Source: Commensalibacter melissae (lineage in GTDB: Bacteria; Pseudomonadota; Alphaproteobacteria; Acetobacterales; Acetobacteraceae). Taken from it: a stretch of 64,000 nt of DNA. Positions 1 through 10,193 of the stretch are shown here, one piece after another. Where the stretch lies: contig NZ_CP046393.1 of assembly GCF_009734185.1 (NCBI RefSeq), positions 1,480,501 through 1,544,500 on the forward strand, written 5' to 3'. The position numbers and the translations under genes were made by a program. Position 1 is the stretch's first letter. Each line of letters begins with the position of its first letter. The notes under the pieces are model-generated. The model made no database searches and was not told the origin of the DNA. It was given only the letters and a program-made list of their open reading frames with translations.

Positions 1-954
1 GGCCTTGTGCCCAGCCCTATCCCCATCAAAACAGAGAACGGGTTCGGGGGTTACACGCCATAACAAACCCATCTGATCTTTTGTCAAAGCCGTACCCAAT
101 GGTGCAACCGCTCCATGAAATCCTGCCTGATATAACGCAATGACATCCATGTACCCTTCAACAACGAGAACTGTATTATATAATGGATCCACCTCCTTTC
201 TCACAAAAAGTGATGATAAATGATTTAGCCCAAATAAAGTACGACGCTTTGAAAATAAAGGGGTTTCTGGACTATTTAAATATTTCGGCTGTCCATCGCC
301 AATAATTCTTCCGCCAAAAGCGATAGGTCGACCCTTACGATCATGAATGGGATAAATTACTCGATTAAAAAATAGCTCCCCACCCCATTCAGTATCAGAT
401 TTTTTTCGTAGAAGTCCAGCCTCTCCAATAAGTTCAAGATCATATCCTTTTTCCTTTAAGAAATGGATAAGACCTCCACGACCATCTCCAGACCATCCCA
501 GTTTAAACGTTTCAAAAGTTTCTTTCAGAATTCCACGTTCAAGTAGATATTGCTTACCTGTCTTAGCCAAAGGTGTATCTAGGGCCAAACGATAATAATC
601 CTGTGCGGCAAGCATAACATCGTATAAACTATGCTGTTTTTCAATCCTTTGCCTGTCCTGATATGTCTGTTCAGGAATATCCAATCCTGCCAGCGCGGCA
701 AGCTCTTTAATTGCCTCACCAAAGGTTCTTCCCTCACTTTGCATAACAAAGGAAATAACATCACCATGGACACCACATCCATAACAATGAAAATGATCCT
801 CATAAATATAAAATGAAGGTGTTTTCTCCCCATGAAAAGGACAACACGCTTTCCAGAAACGCCCTGAACGAGTAAGTTTTACTTTCCGTCCGATAACGGT
901 ATGAATCGGGATACGTTGCCGCAATTCTTCCAGAAATCTTTGATCAAACGCCAC
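1..954 (-). CDS. dnaG: DNA primase DnaG, N-terminal 318 residues (gene continues past the left edge)
   Basis: Synthesises RNA primers for lagging-strand replication with DnaB helicase. The frame is open from a GTG at 954 to base 1. That start has an AGGG ribosome site seven bases upstream and gives MAFDQRFLEELRQRI. A CHC2 zinc finger is visible (C38, H41, C57, C60). The TOPRIM domain follows, with the EGYMD motif (catalytic Glu266) and CFDGDRAG near the window edge. The C-terminal DnaB-interaction domain is outside the window. yqeY ends 17 bases upstream on the same strand, so the two are probably cotranscribed. rpoD often follows dnaG in this order but cannot be seen here. Confidence 0.97.
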   Translation of the reverse strand, partial: MAFDQRFLEELRQRIPIHTVIGRKVKLTRSGRFWKACCPFHGEKTPSFYIYEDHFHCYGCGVHGDVISFVMQSEGRTFGEAIKELAALAGLDIPEQTYQDRQRIEKQHSLYDVMLAAQDYYRLALDTPLAKTGKQYLLERGILKETFETFKLGWSGDGRGGLIHFLKEKGYDLELIGEAGLLRKKSDTEWGGELFFNRVIYPIHDRKGRPIAFGGRIIGDGQPKYLNSPETPLFSKRRTLFGLNHLSSLFVRKEVDPLYNTVLVVEGYMDVIALYQAGFHGAVAPLGTALTKDQMGLLWRVTPEPVLCFDGDRAGHKA

Positions 955-971
955 AAATCACCCTAAATAAA

Positions 972-1427
972 TTAAGAGAGTTTAGCCTTTACCAATCCGT
1001 TTACCTTAGAAAAATCAAGAACAGAACCATAATTTTCCTTTAGGTAACCCATAACCTTGCCCATTTCCTTAATAGACGAGACTCCTGTCTTTTCCACTGC
1101 CTCATCTACAACGTCCCGCATTTGATCTTCATTTAGTTGCGCAGGCAAAAACGTTTCAATAATCGTGATTTCCCCCTGCTCCTTTTCAACCAAATCCTGA
1201 CGATTTGCCTTTTGGTACATTTCCATAGATTCACGACGGGACTTTACCATACTTTTAAGCATTGTGATAATTTCATCTTCGCCAACCTGATCAATGCCCT
1301 TTGGACGAGCATTAATATCCAGATCCTTCAATTTGGCCCCAATCATCCGTAATGTGGCGACTTTGCCTGTCTCTTTAGCCTTCATGGCGGTTTTCAATTC
1401 TTCTTTAAAACGTTCACGCAAACTCAT
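972..1427 (-). CDS. yqeY: GatB/YqeY-domain protein
   Basis: A 151-residue protein of the YqeY family, which resembles the tRNA-binding tail of the GatB amidotransferase subunit. Its function is not firmly established; a role related to aminoacyl-tRNA or glutamine metabolism is usually assumed. Seen here are MSLRERFKEELKTAMKAK at the N-terminus and TFLPAQL in the middle, both typical of the family. I chose the ATG at 1427 because GGAG lies seven bases upstream and it matches family length. A longer in-frame version from 1484 would add 19 unrelated residues. It is first in an apparent yqeY-dnaG operon and divergent from carA. Confidence 0.93.
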   Translation of the reverse strand: MSLRERFKEELKTAMKAKETGKVATLRMIGAKLKDLDINARPKGIDQVGEDEIITMLKSMVKSRRESMEMYQKANRQDLVEKEQGEITIIETFLPAQLNEDQMRDVVDEAVEKTGVSSIKEMGKVMGYLKENYGSVLDFSKVNGLVKAKLS

Positions 1428-1465
1428 TTTTTTCTCCATTCTTAAAGTATAGCATTTTTTGATAA

Positions 1466-1520
1466 GGAAAAAAATTCCCATCATATTTATTTACATTCAG
1501 TGCTGGGATTTTTTTTCCCA
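1466..1520. promoter_or_regulatory. Two short inverted repeats in the yqeY/carA divergent promoter region
   Basis: Between the divergent starts (1428-1573) lie GGAA-A5-TTCC (1466-1478) and TGGGA-T7-TCCCA (1504-1520). Both have a TTCCCA right arm, at 1475-1480 and 1515-1520, so the arms repeat 40 bases apart. AT-rich sequence resembling -10 elements follows up to 1555. They could be operators, possibly for the HTH domain fused to CarA, or chance. No binding evidence exists. Confidence 0.3.
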
Positions 1521-1573
1521 ATCCTATATACATATATTAATAATTATATTCGTCCAACATAAGGTCTAGGGAC

Positions 1574-2965
1574 ATGACAGATATTAACACAGTTATTTCC
1601 AAGCTCGGCGGTATTGAAAAGGCGGCCAAGATTGCCAGAGTCTCTACCGAAGCAATTCGCAAATGGAAGCAGGCTCATGCCATTCCTTCTAAACACTGGG
1701 CTACAATAATACAAGCAACAGGATTAACTTTAAAAGATTTGCAACCTGAAAAAAATAATTATAACGATAATTCTATCAGCTTAAAGACCCAACGCCCATC
1801 AAAAGCAAATGCCATCCTTTTACTGGAGGATGGAACCGTCTTGTGGGGAATGGGATTTGGTGCCCATTCTTCAAAAAACAACCTTGCCCTTGGAGAAATC
1901 TGCTTTTCTACCGGAATGACGGGATATCAAGAAACCCTCACAGATCCATCTTTTGCTGGCCAGCTTATTACCTTTACCTTTCCACACATTGGAAATGTAG
2001 GTACTAACGACGATGATAACGAGGCAGATACAATTGTTGCAAAAGGACTGATCATCAAAGAAAAAATTACTGAACCTTCCAACTGGAGATCGACCAGTCA
2101 TTTAAACAGCTGGCTTAAAAAGCAAAATGTGACAGGAATTTATGGAATTGACACTCGTGCCCTTACCCTCCTTATCCGTGAAAAAGGTCCACAAAATGCT
2201 TTGATCTTTTGGCCTGAAGACGGAAATTTTGATCTGGAATTTTTACGGAAAGAAATTAAAAGATGGCCTGGATTAAAGGGAATGGATCTCGCAAAAGAGG
2301 TTACTTGTCCAAAATCCCATTCCTGGAAAAAAGATGTCTGGTGCTGGAAAAGCGATAAAAAAAATCAAAACAAGCCTGCCTATAAAGTCGTGGCCATTGA
2401 TTACGGTGCAAAATATAATATTTTTCGTAATCTTGTCAATGTCGGATGTGACCTTGTCGTTGTTCCCGCTACAGTATCAACTGAGGAAATATTGAGCTAT
2501 AGCCCTGATGGTGTTTTCCTTTCGAATGGGCCTGCCGACCCAGCGGCAACAGCTCATTATACAGTTCCAGTTTTAAGGGATTTGCTAAAAAGAAATATTC
2601 CAATTTTCGGAATTTGTCTTGGCCATCAGCTTTTGGCTCATGCCTTGGGCGGTAAAACTTACAAACTGGATCAGGGACATCGCGGGGCAAATCAACCTGT
2701 TAAAGATTTAAAGACGGGCAAGGTTGAAATTACCAGCCAAAATCACGGTTTTGCTGTTGACCCAAAAAGCTTACCCGATACCGTACACGAAACGCATATC
2801 AATTTGTTCGACCATTCCAACGAAGGGATTGCCTCAAAGATTTATCCGGCCTTTTCCGTACAATATCATCCAGAAGCAAGCCCCGGCCCAACCGATAGCC
2901 ATTATCTTTTCAAACGCTTTGTTGAATTGATGGATCAGCATTCCTCTTCCCATAAAAGATCATAG
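1574..2965 (+). CDS. carA: Carbamoyl-phosphate synthase small subunit with an added N-terminal helix-turn-helix domain
   Basis: Glutamine amidotransferase subunit that hydrolyses glutamine and passes ammonia to CarB for arginine and pyrimidine synthesis. Residues 77-463 align well with ordinary Car[27 protein letters not shown], and the class I GATase triad Cys348 (GICLGHQ), His432 and Glu434. These sit 79 residues later than in the E. coli enzyme (Cys269, His353, Glu355). The extra N-terminus (1 to about 57) looks like a Cro/C1-type helix-turn-helix ([19 protein letters not shown]), followed by a polar Asn/Ser linker (58-76). The ATG at 1574 has TAGGGA upstream and the frame is continuous, so the extension appears to be translated. 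An internal start near the CarA core cannot be excluded. carB follows after 10 bases. Confidence 0.97.
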   Translation: MTDINTVISKLGGIEKAAKIARVSTEAIRKWKQAHAIPSKHWATIIQATGLTLKDLQPEKNNYNDNSISLKTQRPSKANAILLLEDGTVLWGMGFGAHSSKNNLALGEICFSTGMTGYQETLTDPSFAGQLITFTFPHIGNVGTNDDDNEADTIVAKGLIIKEKITEPSNWRSTSHLNSWLKKQNVTGIYGIDTRALTLLIREKGPQNALIFWPEDGNFDLEFLRKEIKRWPGLKGMDLAKEVTCPKSHSWKKDVWCWKSDKKNQNKPAYKVVAIDYGAKYNIFRNLVNVGCDLVVVPATVSTEEILSYSPDGVFLSNGPADPAATAHYTVPVLRDLLKRNIPIFGICLGHQLLAHALGGKTYKLDQGHRGANQPVKDLKTGKVEITSQNHGFAVDPKSLPDTVHETHINLFDHSNEGIASKIYPAFSVQYHPEASPGPTDSHYLFKRFVELMDQHSSSHKRS

Positions 2966-2975
2966 AGTAACCAAT

Positions 2976-5900
2976 ATGCCTAAAAGAACTGATATATCAT
3001 CAATCATGATTATTGGTGCTGGTCCAATTGTTATTGGCCAGGCCTGCGAATTCGACTATTCGGGTGCCCAAGCCTGTAAGGCCCTGAAGGAAGAAGGGTA
3101 TCGCGTAATTTTATTGAATTCGAATCCAGCGACAATCATGACAGATCCTGATATGGCTGATGCAACCTATATCGAGCCAATTACTCCTGAAACGGTAGAA
3201 CGCATTATTCTGAAAGAAAAACCCGATGCCATTTTACCAACCATGGGGGGACAGACAGCTTTAAATACCGCCATTTCCCTTGCAAAATCAGGTTTTCTAG
3301 AAAAAAATAATGTTGAGCTGATTGGCGCAAAAGCCGATGTTATCGACCGGGCGGAAGATCGTTTGAAATTTCGTGAGACCATGGATGCCATTGGTATTGA
3401 AAGCCCTCGCAGCGCCATTGCTCATTCTATGGAAGAGGCAAGAGAATCCTTAAAGAAAATTGGATTACCTGTGGTCATCCGTCCATCTTTTACTCTGGGT
3501 GGATCTGGGGGCGGTATTGCATACAACACGGATGAATTTGAAAATATCATCAGTGCGGGTTTGGATGCCTCTCCAACAACAGAAGTCCTGATTGAGGAAA
3601 GTATTGTTGGATGGAAAGAATATGAAATGGAGGTGGTCCGTGATAAGGCGGATAACTGTATCATCATCTGTTCCATCGAAAATATTGACCCCATGGGAAT
3701 TCATACCGGGGATTCAATCACCGTCGCACCGGCACTGACTCTCACCGATAAAGAATATCAACGCATGCGGGATGCCTCGATTGCATGCCTGAGAGCGATT
3801 GGGGTTGATACAGGTGGATCAAATGTTCAGTTCGGTCTGAATCCAAAAAATGGACGTATGGTCATTATTGAAATGAATCCCCGGGTTTCGCGTTCATCCG
3901 CTCTGGCTTCAAAGGCCACCGGTTTCCCCATCGCCAAAATTGCGGCCAAATTGGCGGTAGGTTACACCCTTGACGAACTCAAAAACGATATTACCAAAAC
4001 AACACCTGCTTCTTTTGAGCCAACCATTGATTATATTGTAGTTAAGATTCCCCGCTTTACCTTTGAAAAATTTCCTGGTACCCCAGCCCTGCTCAATACA
4101 AGCATGAAATCTGTTGGTGAGGCGATGGCTATCGGACGTAGCTTCCCGGAAGCACTTCAAAAAGGTCTGCGTTCTATGGAAATCGGTTTGACGGGACTTA
4201 ATCCGGTAACCATTCCCGGAGATGGTGACGAAGATTCTTTCCGTGCAGCTCTTTCCCAACCAAGACCCAATCGAATTCTAGTGGCCGCTCAAGCCATCCG
4301 TGCAGGAATCTCACTGGAAAATATCCATGAAGCCTGCCATTTTGATCCATGGTTTTTACAACAACTTCAACAGATTATTCTTGTTGAAAATCAGATCGAG
4401 AAAAACGGATTGCCCTCTGATCCATTTGAACTAAGAAATATCAAGGCTATGGGATTTTCTGACAAACAGCTTGCAGAATTGACACAAAAATCAGAAAAGG
4501 AAATCGCGCAATATCGTCAAAAACTCAACGTTAATCCAATTTACAGACGAATTGACACCTGCGCTGGTGAATTTGCCTCTTCCACTTCTTATATGTACTC
4601 AACCTATGAGGGTGGTTTTAATACACCAATTTGCGAGAGCCATCCAACTGATCGTGAAAAAATCGTCATTTTGGGGGGTGGCCCCAATCGTATTGGACAG
4701 GGCATTGAGTTTGATTATTGCTGTGTTCATGCTTCATATGCTTTAAGGGAAGCAGGATATGAAACCATTATGGTCAATTGCAACCCTGAAACTGTCTCAA
4801 CCGATTATGACACGTCTGACCGTCTTTATTTTGAACCTCTAACGGCAGAAGATGTCATTGCGCTTATTCGTCGCGAACAGGAAAAAGGGGTCTTAAAGGG
4901 ATGTATCGTGCAATATGGTGGACAAACGCCACTTAAACTTTCCAAAGCACTGGAAGAAGCTAACATCCCCCTATTGGGTACTCCAGCGGATGCTATTGAT
5001 CTTGCAGAAGATCGGGAACGTTTTCAGGCCCTGTTACAAAAACTTGGTTTACGGCAACCGTCAAATGGAATTGCTCATAATGCCGAAGATGCCGAAATAA
5101 TTGCGGAAAAAATCGGTTATCCAGTGGTTATTCGCCCCTCATATGTGCTGGGCGGACGAGCCATGGAAATTGTCCATGATAGAAATAGTCTGCATCGTTA
5201 TCTGAATGAGGTTCTTTCCTCTGCTGGTGTCGATGTATCTTCCGGCCCATTATTGATTGACCAATATCTTAATGATGCCATTGAAACCGATGTAGACTGT
5301 CTGGCCGATGGAGAGGATGTCTATGTCGCCGGCGTAATGGAACATATCGAGCAAGCCGGCATTCATTCTGGTGACAGTGCCTGCTCTATTCCACCTTACA
5401 CCCTTTCACCCGCCCTGGTAACAGAATTGCAGGCACAAACCACGACCCTGGCAAAAGCTTTGGGGATTGTTGGATTGATGAATGTACAATATGCAATCAA
5501 GAATAATGAAATATTCATATTGGAAGTCAATCCACGCGCCTCAAGAACTGTTCCATTTGTTGCAAAGGCAACCGGGGTACCCATTGCCAAGATTGGGGCA
5601 AGAATCATGGCCGGGGAAAAATTGAGATCCTTTTCGTTGAAACAGCGTTCTGTTAGTGGTCATGTCGCCGTTAAAGAAGCGGTGTTCCCCTTTGCACGGT
5701 TTCCCAATATAGATATCATTCTCGGCCCTGAAATGCGATCTACAGGTGAAGTCATGGGTATTGACACGTCATTTGAACGTGCCTTTGCAAAATCTCAATT
5801 GGGTGCCGGTGTAACCTTACCCTTAACAGGCAATGTTTTCCTTTCGGTACGTCATAGTGATCGCCCCTCTCTATTGCCTCTGGGCAGAAAACTGATAGAA

Positions 5901-6224
5901 ATGGGATTTAAAATTCTGGCCACACGTGGAACAGCCGAAACCTTAAAGAATGCTGGTATTGAAGCCAAGGTGGTTAATAAGGTATTGGAGGGTCGTCCAC
6001 ACTGTGTCGACGCGATCCTTTCCGGAGAAGTCCAGCTAATTATCAATACTGTTCAGGGTGCACAGGCAACCGCCGATAGTTTCGACATACGCCATTCCGC
6101 GCTGACCCATAATATACCCCACTATACAACTATGGCAGGTGCCGCCGCCGCCGTCCATGCCATTGCAGCTTTGCGTGAAGGCAAACTGGACGTGGCCCCG
6201 CTGCAATCTTATTTTAATCATTAA
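2976..6224 (+). CDS. carB: Carbamoyl-phosphate synthase large subunit
   Basis: Makes carbamoyl phosphate from bicarbonate, two ATP and ammonia delivered from CarA. At 1082 residues it is close to the E. coli length (1073). Two homologous ATP-grasp halves are visible. The first opens with [20 protein letters not shown] and has MGGQTALN. The second opens near residue 560 with [19 protein letters not shown] and has YGGQTPLK. The C-terminal methylglyoxal-synthase-like allosteric domain (about 940-1082) includes [15 protein letters not shown]. It lies 10 bases after carA, so the pair is one operon. A hairpin with a T run follows at 6249-6282. Confidence 0.99.
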   Translation: MPKRTDISSIMIIGAGPIVIGQACEFDYSGAQACKALKEEGYRVILLNSNPATIMTDPDMADATYIEPITPETVERIILKEKPDAILPTMGGQTALNTAISLAKSGFLEKNNVELIGAKADVIDRAEDRLKFRETMDAIGIESPRSAIAHSMEEARESLKKIGLPVVIRPSFTLGGSGGGIAYNTDEFENIISAGLDASPTTEVLIEESIVGWKEYEMEVVRDKADNCIIICSIENIDPMGIHTGDSITVAPALTLTDKEYQRMRDASIACLRAIGVDTGGSNVQFGLNPKNGRMVIIEMNPRVSRSSALASKATGFPIAKIAAKLAVGYTLDELKNDITKTTPASFEPTIDYIVVKIPRFTFEKFPGTPALLNTSMKSVGEAMAIGRSFPEALQKGLRSMEIGLTGLNPVTIPGDGDEDSFRAALSQPRPNRILVAAQAIRAGISLENIHEACHFDPWFLQQLQQIILVENQIEKNGLPSDPFELRNIKAMGFSDKQLAELTQKSEKEIAQYRQKLNVNPIYRRIDTCAGEFASSTSYMYSTYEGGFNTPICESHPTDREKIVILGGGPNRIGQGIEFDYCCVHASYALREAGYETIMVNCNPETVSTDYDTSDRLYFEPLTAEDVIALIRREQEKGVLKGCIVQYGGQTPLKLSKALEEANIPLLGTPADAIDLAEDRERFQALLQKLGLRQPSNGIAHNAEDAEIIAEKIGYPVVIRPSYVLGGRAMEIVHDRNSLHRYLNEVLSSAGVDVSSGPLLIDQYLNDAIETDVDCLADGEDVYVAGVMEHIEQAGIHSGDSACSIPPYTLSPALVTELQAQTTTLAKALGIVGLMNVQYAIKNNEIFILEVNPRASRTVPFVAKATGVPIAKIGARIMAGEKLRSFSLKQRSVSGHVAVKEAVFPFARFPNIDIILGPEMRSTGEVMGIDTSFERAFAKSQLGAGVTLPLTGNVFLSVRHSDRPSLLPLGRKLIEMGFKILATRGTAETLKNAGIEAKVVNKVLEGRPHCVDAILSGEVQLIINTVQGAQATADSFDIRHSALTHNIPHYTTMAGAAAAVHAIAALREGKLDVAPLQSYFNH

Positions 6225-6246
6225 AATTCTAAGGTTATTTTCTTAA

Positions 6247-6813
6247 TTAAAGCAGGTGATTATTATAAACCTGCTTTTTTTTATTAACTATATGTTTCCA
6301 TAAATCCGGTAAAAATACTTCTTGCACAAGTACTGATTGACTGGAACAAATGAATACCGATCTTCTTGCCCATAAATCAACATGGCGATAATCTATTGGC
6401 AAGAATTCTCTAGGATATTTTGTTATTTCAATTTTTGATCTTTCAAAAAGATCTTTTTGAAATAATATAGATCCGAGCGGTTTATTGCCAATTGCCTGAA
6501 AAAGGTTTCCCCTGCAATCCTCCCCTTTGGACAGGATAATGCTACGGGCATATACCCAGGCTTGACCTTGTCCCTCCAAAACAACCTGCCTGACCTGTTT
6601 CAGACTTGGATAACCAACCTCTAATATCCCGCATTCATCTTCCCTGATTTTTTGTTTTTGTTCAGACAGACGCTTTAATGAAAATTGATTTTGACTTAAA
6701 CGAATTAACCGTTTTGTCAAAGATTCCGAATTAAACAGCCATTCATCTTCATGTTTTGAAAGACGGGATTTCCATCGGGAGTGATCTGCCCAGCATAACT
6801 TTTTATGATACAT
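6247..6813 (-). CDS. ubiC: Chorismate--pyruvate lyase
   Basis: Converts chorismate to 4-hydroxybenzoate plus pyruvate, the first committed step of ubiquinone synthesis. The 188-residue protein shows the family features: an N-terminal Trp/Leu-rich region ending in SLTKRLIRLS, QVVLEGQGQAWVYARSI in the middle, NKPLGSILF, and the C-terminal WARRSVF...LVQEVFLPDLW block, which matches the WGRRS..LLLTELFLP end of E. coli UbiC. It is somewhat longer than the E. coli enzyme (165). It stands alone, convergent with carB and divergent from greA. The carB terminator stem lies inside its last codons. Confidence 0.88.
   Translation of the reverse strand: MYHKKLCWADHSRWKSRLSKHEDEWLFNSESLTKRLIRLSQNQFSLKRLSEQKQKIREDECGILEVGYPSLKQVRQVVLEGQGQAWVYARSIILSKGEDCRGNLFQAIGNKPLGSILFQKDLFERSKIEITKYPREFLPIDYRHVDLWARRSVFICSSQSVLVQEVFLPDLWKHIVNKKKQVYNNHLL
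6249..6282 (+). terminator. Intrinsic terminator of carAB
   Basis: A perfect 9-bp stem (AAAGCAGGT 6249-6257 / ACCTGCTTT 6269-6277) is followed by Ts to 6282 on the plus strand, 25 bases after the carB stop. It overlaps the 3' end of convergent ubiC; on the minus strand it has only a weak T tail. Confidence 0.8.
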
Positions 6814-6957
6814 GAAATCAAATATAGAGATTGAGAATTGATTTAGAAATAAAATAATGTAATATGCTACAAAAATTTTCTTTATAGAAAAATATGTTTA
6901 TAATAACAATTGTATTTATATAATATTCTTAATTTGTTTCTTAAAGGACATTCAACT

Positions 6958-7431
6958 TTGCAAAAATTTCCAATGACGGCTCAAGGGCTACGACGTCTGG
7001 AAGAAGAGCTACGCAGACTTAAAGATAAAGAAAGGCCAGAAATTATACGTGCGATCGCTGAGGCACGCAGTCATGGCGACCTTTCTGAAAATGCAGAATA
7101 TGAAGCGGCGCGTGAACGCCAGTCTTTTACTGAAGGACGCATACTGGAACTTGAACAGATAATTTCATCGGCTCAGGTTATCGATCCATCAAGCTTATCA
7201 GGAAACACTGTTAAATTTGGCGCAAAAGTTGTTTTGATTGATGAAGAAACAGAAAAAGAGTCCACCTTTCAAATTGTTGGACTTCATGAAGCCGATATCA
7301 AATTAGGTCTATTGTCAATTTCATCCCCTTTGGCCAAAGCTCTGATCGGTAAGGAAAAAGGAGCAACGATCTCTGTCCCTGCACCTGGGGGAGATCGATC
7401 TTATGAAATCCTTGATGTTATCTACGCTTAA
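6958..7431 (+). CDS. greA: Transcription elongation factor GreA
   Basis: Rescues backtracked RNA polymerase by stimulating transcript cleavage through its secondary channel. I place the start at TTG 6958 ([18 protein letters not shown]). This matches the usual GreA N-terminus and gives 157 residues, with AAAGGA at 6943-6948 as ribosome site. A longer in-frame version from 6910 would add 16 unrelated residues. The N-terminal coiled coil carries the acidic tip [10 protein letters not shown]. The C-terminal FKBP-like domain contains [13 protein letters not shown] and PGGDRSYEI. ilvA starts 18 bases after its stop, so they are probably cotranscribed. Confidence 0.96.
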   Translation: MQKFPMTAQGLRRLEEELRRLKDKERPEIIRAIAEARSHGDLSENAEYEAARERQSFTEGRILELEQIISSAQVIDPSSLSGNTVKFGAKVVLIDEETEKESTFQIVGLHEADIKLGLLSISSPLAKALIGKEKGATISVPAPGGDRSYEILDVIYA

Positions 7432-7449
7432 CCCCTGATTTATACTATT

Positions 7450-8652
7450 ATGATTTCAATTAACGACGTCCATGATGCGGCGCAACGGATAAATAAAAAT
7501 ATTATCCGCACTCCCACCCTATTTTGTCAGTCCCTGTCAAAAAGAGTAAATGCAGATATCACCTTGAAACTTGAAAATCTTCAAGCCGTTGGCTCTTTCA
7601 AGGAACGTGGCGCTGCCAACCGACTTGCCCTGCTGACTGAAGAGGAAAAAAAACGGGGGGTTATCACCGTTTCAGCCGGCAACCATGCCCAAGGCGTTGC
7701 ACGCCATGCACAATTATTAGGCATTGATGCGATTATTGTCATGCCGAAATTCACACCTGTGACAAAAATCAACCGAACTGCGGCCTGGGGTGCCAAGATT
7801 GTTTTGGAAGGTGAAGATTTTACCGAGGCCACCCAATATGCCAATCAACTCGCCAAGGAAGATGGACGTGTTTTCATTCATCCTTATGATGATCCCGCAG
7901 TCATGGCTGGACAGGGAACATTGGCACTGGAAATTTTCGAGGATACAAAATCAGATCTTGATTACCTGATTGTTCCCGTTGGCGGGGGTGGACTGATTTC
8001 AGGATGTGCTGTTGTAACTGCCGCTTTAAGACCCTACACAAAAATAATTGGAGTTCAAAGCGATCGTTATTTTTCATATTCCTTTGCCACTCATAAAGCG
8101 TTAAAACCACCTGGCGGTGCAACCATTGCGGAAGGTATAGCCGTTCGCAAACTAGGTTTTTATCCTTTTGAAGTCATAGAAAAATATGTGGAAGATATCG
8201 TTTCCGTCCCAGAGGAGGCCATTGAGGATTCTATAACCCTTGTAGCGGAACATGCCAAGCAAATTACCGAAGGAGCGGGGGCAAGTGGTCTGGCTGCCAT
8301 TCTAACCTATCCAGAACGGTTCAAGGGTAAAAATATTGCCTTTCCCATCAGCGGGGGAAATATTGATACACGTATATTGGCCAACACCCTACTTCGAACC
8401 CTCCTACGGGAAGGAAGACTATTACGTCTAAGATTCTCAATTCCTGATCGTCCAGGTGTATTGGCTGACATTTCCCACATTATTGGAACTGAAAAGGGTG
8501 GAAATATCATAGAGGTATCACATCAACGGTTATTCTCGACCTCAAGCGTTCAATCGGCCATTCTCGAAATTATGGCGGAAGCACGCAGTGCAGAACATGC
8601 AGAGGAAATTATACAAAGTCTTCGAGAAAAATATACTGTCGAAAGAATTTAG
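7450..8652 (+). CDS. ilvA: Threonine ammonia-lyase (threonine dehydratase) with C-terminal ACT domain
   Basis: PLP-dependent conversion of threonine to 2-oxobutanoate, feeding isoleucine synthesis. Residues 1 to about 320 form the fold-type II catalytic domain, with the PLP lysine at K51 (SFKERGAAN), SAGNHAQGVA and the phosphate-binding loop VGGGGLISG (177-185). A single ACT domain occupies about 325-400 (RLRFSIPDRPGVLADISHI). At 400 residues it is the short one-ACT form, often annotated ilvA or tdcB. Lone chromosomal context next to greA favours a biosynthetic role. An 11-bp inverted repeat follows the stop. Confidence 0.93.
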   Translation: MISINDVHDAAQRINKNIIRTPTLFCQSLSKRVNADITLKLENLQAVGSFKERGAANRLALLTEEEKKRGVITVSAGNHAQGVARHAQLLGIDAIIVMPKFTPVTKINRTAAWGAKIVLEGEDFTEATQYANQLAKEDGRVFIHPYDDPAVMAGQGTLALEIFEDTKSDLDYLIVPVGGGGLISGCAVVTAALRPYTKIIGVQSDRYFSYSFATHKALKPPGGATIAEGIAVRKLGFYPFEVIEKYVEDIVSVPEEAIEDSITLVAEHAKQITEGAGASGLAAILTYPERFKGKNIAFPISGGNIDTRILANTLLRTLLREGRLLRLRFSIPDRPGVLADISHIIGTEKGGNIIEVSHQRLFSTSSVQSAILEIMAEARSAEHAEEIIQSLREKYTVERI

Positions 8653-8660
8653 TCTGAATT

Positions 8661-8700
8661 GATTGAATACGGATATATTTCAACCAATTCGTATTCAATC
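8661..8700. repeat. Perfect 11-bp inverted repeat downstream of ilvA
   Basis: GATTGAATACG (8661-8671) and CGTATTCAATC (8690-8700) are exact reverse complements separated by 18 bases, 9 bases after the ilvA stop. There is no T tract, so it is at best a T-poor terminator or an mRNA 3' stabilising stem. Confidence 0.6.
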
Positions 8701-9012
8701 ACCTTAATTAATTCAATGATTTTAAATCCTGTATAAACATTTATTTTAAAATTTATTTAAAGCTGTTGAATTAAACATTCAAAAATATTTTTTGATAAAT
8801 TCATAGTCATATTTAAACTTTTATATAAAAAATTAATACTATTAATTATAACACTTTTAAATTACTTTTATTATTCATCAAATTATTTATAAAATATTGA
8901 GTATTCACCAAATAAAGTAATTTTAAACTTAATTATTTCTTTTAAGCCGCTTTTTAAAGAAAATAAATCATATATAATCAATTCTTCATAACAATGACAA
9001 TTTCAAGATTTT
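8701..9012. other. AT-rich non-coding stretch upstream of the MFS gene
   Basis: No coding frame of note on either strand. The only promoter-like element I see is TATAAT at 8973-8978, without a convincing -35 partner at the right spacing. It is compositionally more AT-rich than neighbouring genes. Confidence 0.5.
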
Positions 9013-10188
9013 ATGCCACTTTATTTTCTTAATCTGTTTAATTTTCTTGTAGCCGATGTTCGGGACGGTTTAGGACCTTTCCTAGGTGTGTTTCTGCAGC
9101 AAAATCATTGGCAAGTTAATAAAATCGGTTTTGTCATGACATTGGCTGGGTTAACCAGCATAATCATCACCACACCCGTAAGTATGCTGATTGATCATAT
9201 TCGTTACAAAAAAAATATAGGTATTATTGCCACAATCAGTATCATTATCGGCTGCTATTTTATCTATCATTATCCCAATCTGCCAATGACAATCATTTCT
9301 CAAATGTTAATTGCCATTGCCGGAGCAACCCTTATTTCAGCAACAGTCAGCATAACAATGGGATTGGTGGGACCCGATCTCTTTGATAAACAAATTGGGT
9401 ATAATGAATCATTTAACCATGCAGGAAATGCTTGTGCAGCCCTTATAGCCGGAATAGCAAGTTATTATTTTGGATTAAAGGCTATTTTTATTTTAATGAG
9501 CTGTTCAGCATTCCTGGCTATTACAGCCCTTGCATTAATCCCATCCAGACAAATTGACAATAAAATTGCACGGGGATTAAATGTCAACCAAACCAGTCCC
9601 CAACCCTTTTTCAAACTCTTAAAAAATAAAAAACTTTTTATTCTTGCTGTTACGATCGGTTTGTTCCATCTTGCCAATGCAGCGATGCTTCCACTTTTAA
9701 GTCAATCAATGGTCGCAAAAAATATTATCAATAAACCGGGATCCTATACCGCCATGACGATCATAATTGCTCAGACAACAATGATCCCAATGGCCATTTT
9801 TGCCGCGTTTTTTGCAAAACGGCATGAATATAGAATTCTGCTTATTTTAGCCCTTGTTGCACTACCTGCAAGAGGATTACTGATTGGAACAATTCAACAT
9901 CCCCTTGTTTTGCTTCCTGCCGAAATTCTTGACGGTGTTGGTGCTGGTCTGATCGGTGTTGCCATCCCTGGAATCGTTGCCAAGATAATGCAAGGATCAG
10001 GACGATTTAATACGGGACTAGGCATTATCTTCACATGTCAGGGATTATGCGCATCATGCAGTCATTATCTTGCAGGAACAATAGCAAAATACCATGGTTA
10101 TGATCAGGCTTTTCTCACGCTTTCACTGATTGCCCTTTGTGCCCTGGTTTTCTGGTTGGTTTTTACTAAAGACGTATCTTTTGGCTAA
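9013..10188 (+). CDS. Major facilitator superfamily transporter
   Basis: A 391-residue integral membrane protein with about 11-12 predicted hydrophobic helices in two six-helix halves, separated by a hydrophilic loop around residues 177-208. The N-terminus contains VRDGLGPFLGVFLQ. A motif-A-like loop after helix 2 reads MLIDHIRYKK. GLVGPDLFDKQIGYNESFNHAGNA is well preserved and resembles bacterial MFS drug or sugar efflux proteins, but the substrate cannot be read. The ATG at 9013 has only a weak AAGA ribosome site. It ends 5 bases from convergent msrB with no room for a separate terminator. Confidence 0.9.
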   Translation: MPLYFLNLFNFLVADVRDGLGPFLGVFLQQNHWQVNKIGFVMTLAGLTSIIITTPVSMLIDHIRYKKNIGIIATISIIIGCYFIYHYPNLPMTIISQMLIAIAGATLISATVSITMGLVGPDLFDKQIGYNESFNHAGNACAALIAGIASYYFGLKAIFILMSCSAFLAITALALIPSRQIDNKIARGLNVNQTSPQPFFKLLKNKKLFILAVTIGLFHLANAAMLPLLSQSMVAKNIINKPGSYTAMTIIIAQTTMIPMAIFAAFFAKRHEYRILLILALVALPARGLLIGTIQHPLVLLPAEILDGVGAGLIGVAIPGIVAKIMQGSGRFNTGLGIIFTCQGLCASCSHYLAGTIAKYHGYDQAFLTLSLIALCALVFWLVFTKDVSFG

Positions 10189-10193
10189 ATGAA

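Noticed and set aside
579-833. Minus-strand open frame of 84 codons
   Set aside because: It lies inside dnaG in another frame; dnaG's zinc finger and family matches occupy this segment.
3909-4259. Minus-strand open frame of 116 codons antisense to carB
   Set aside because: Shadow of carB with Cys/Arg/Phe-rich composition and no ribosome site or family resemblance.
8701-9012. Small ORFs or an RNA gene in the AT-rich gap
   Set aside because: Only short frames of extreme AT composition without ribosome sites; no tRNA-like or GC-rich structured element.
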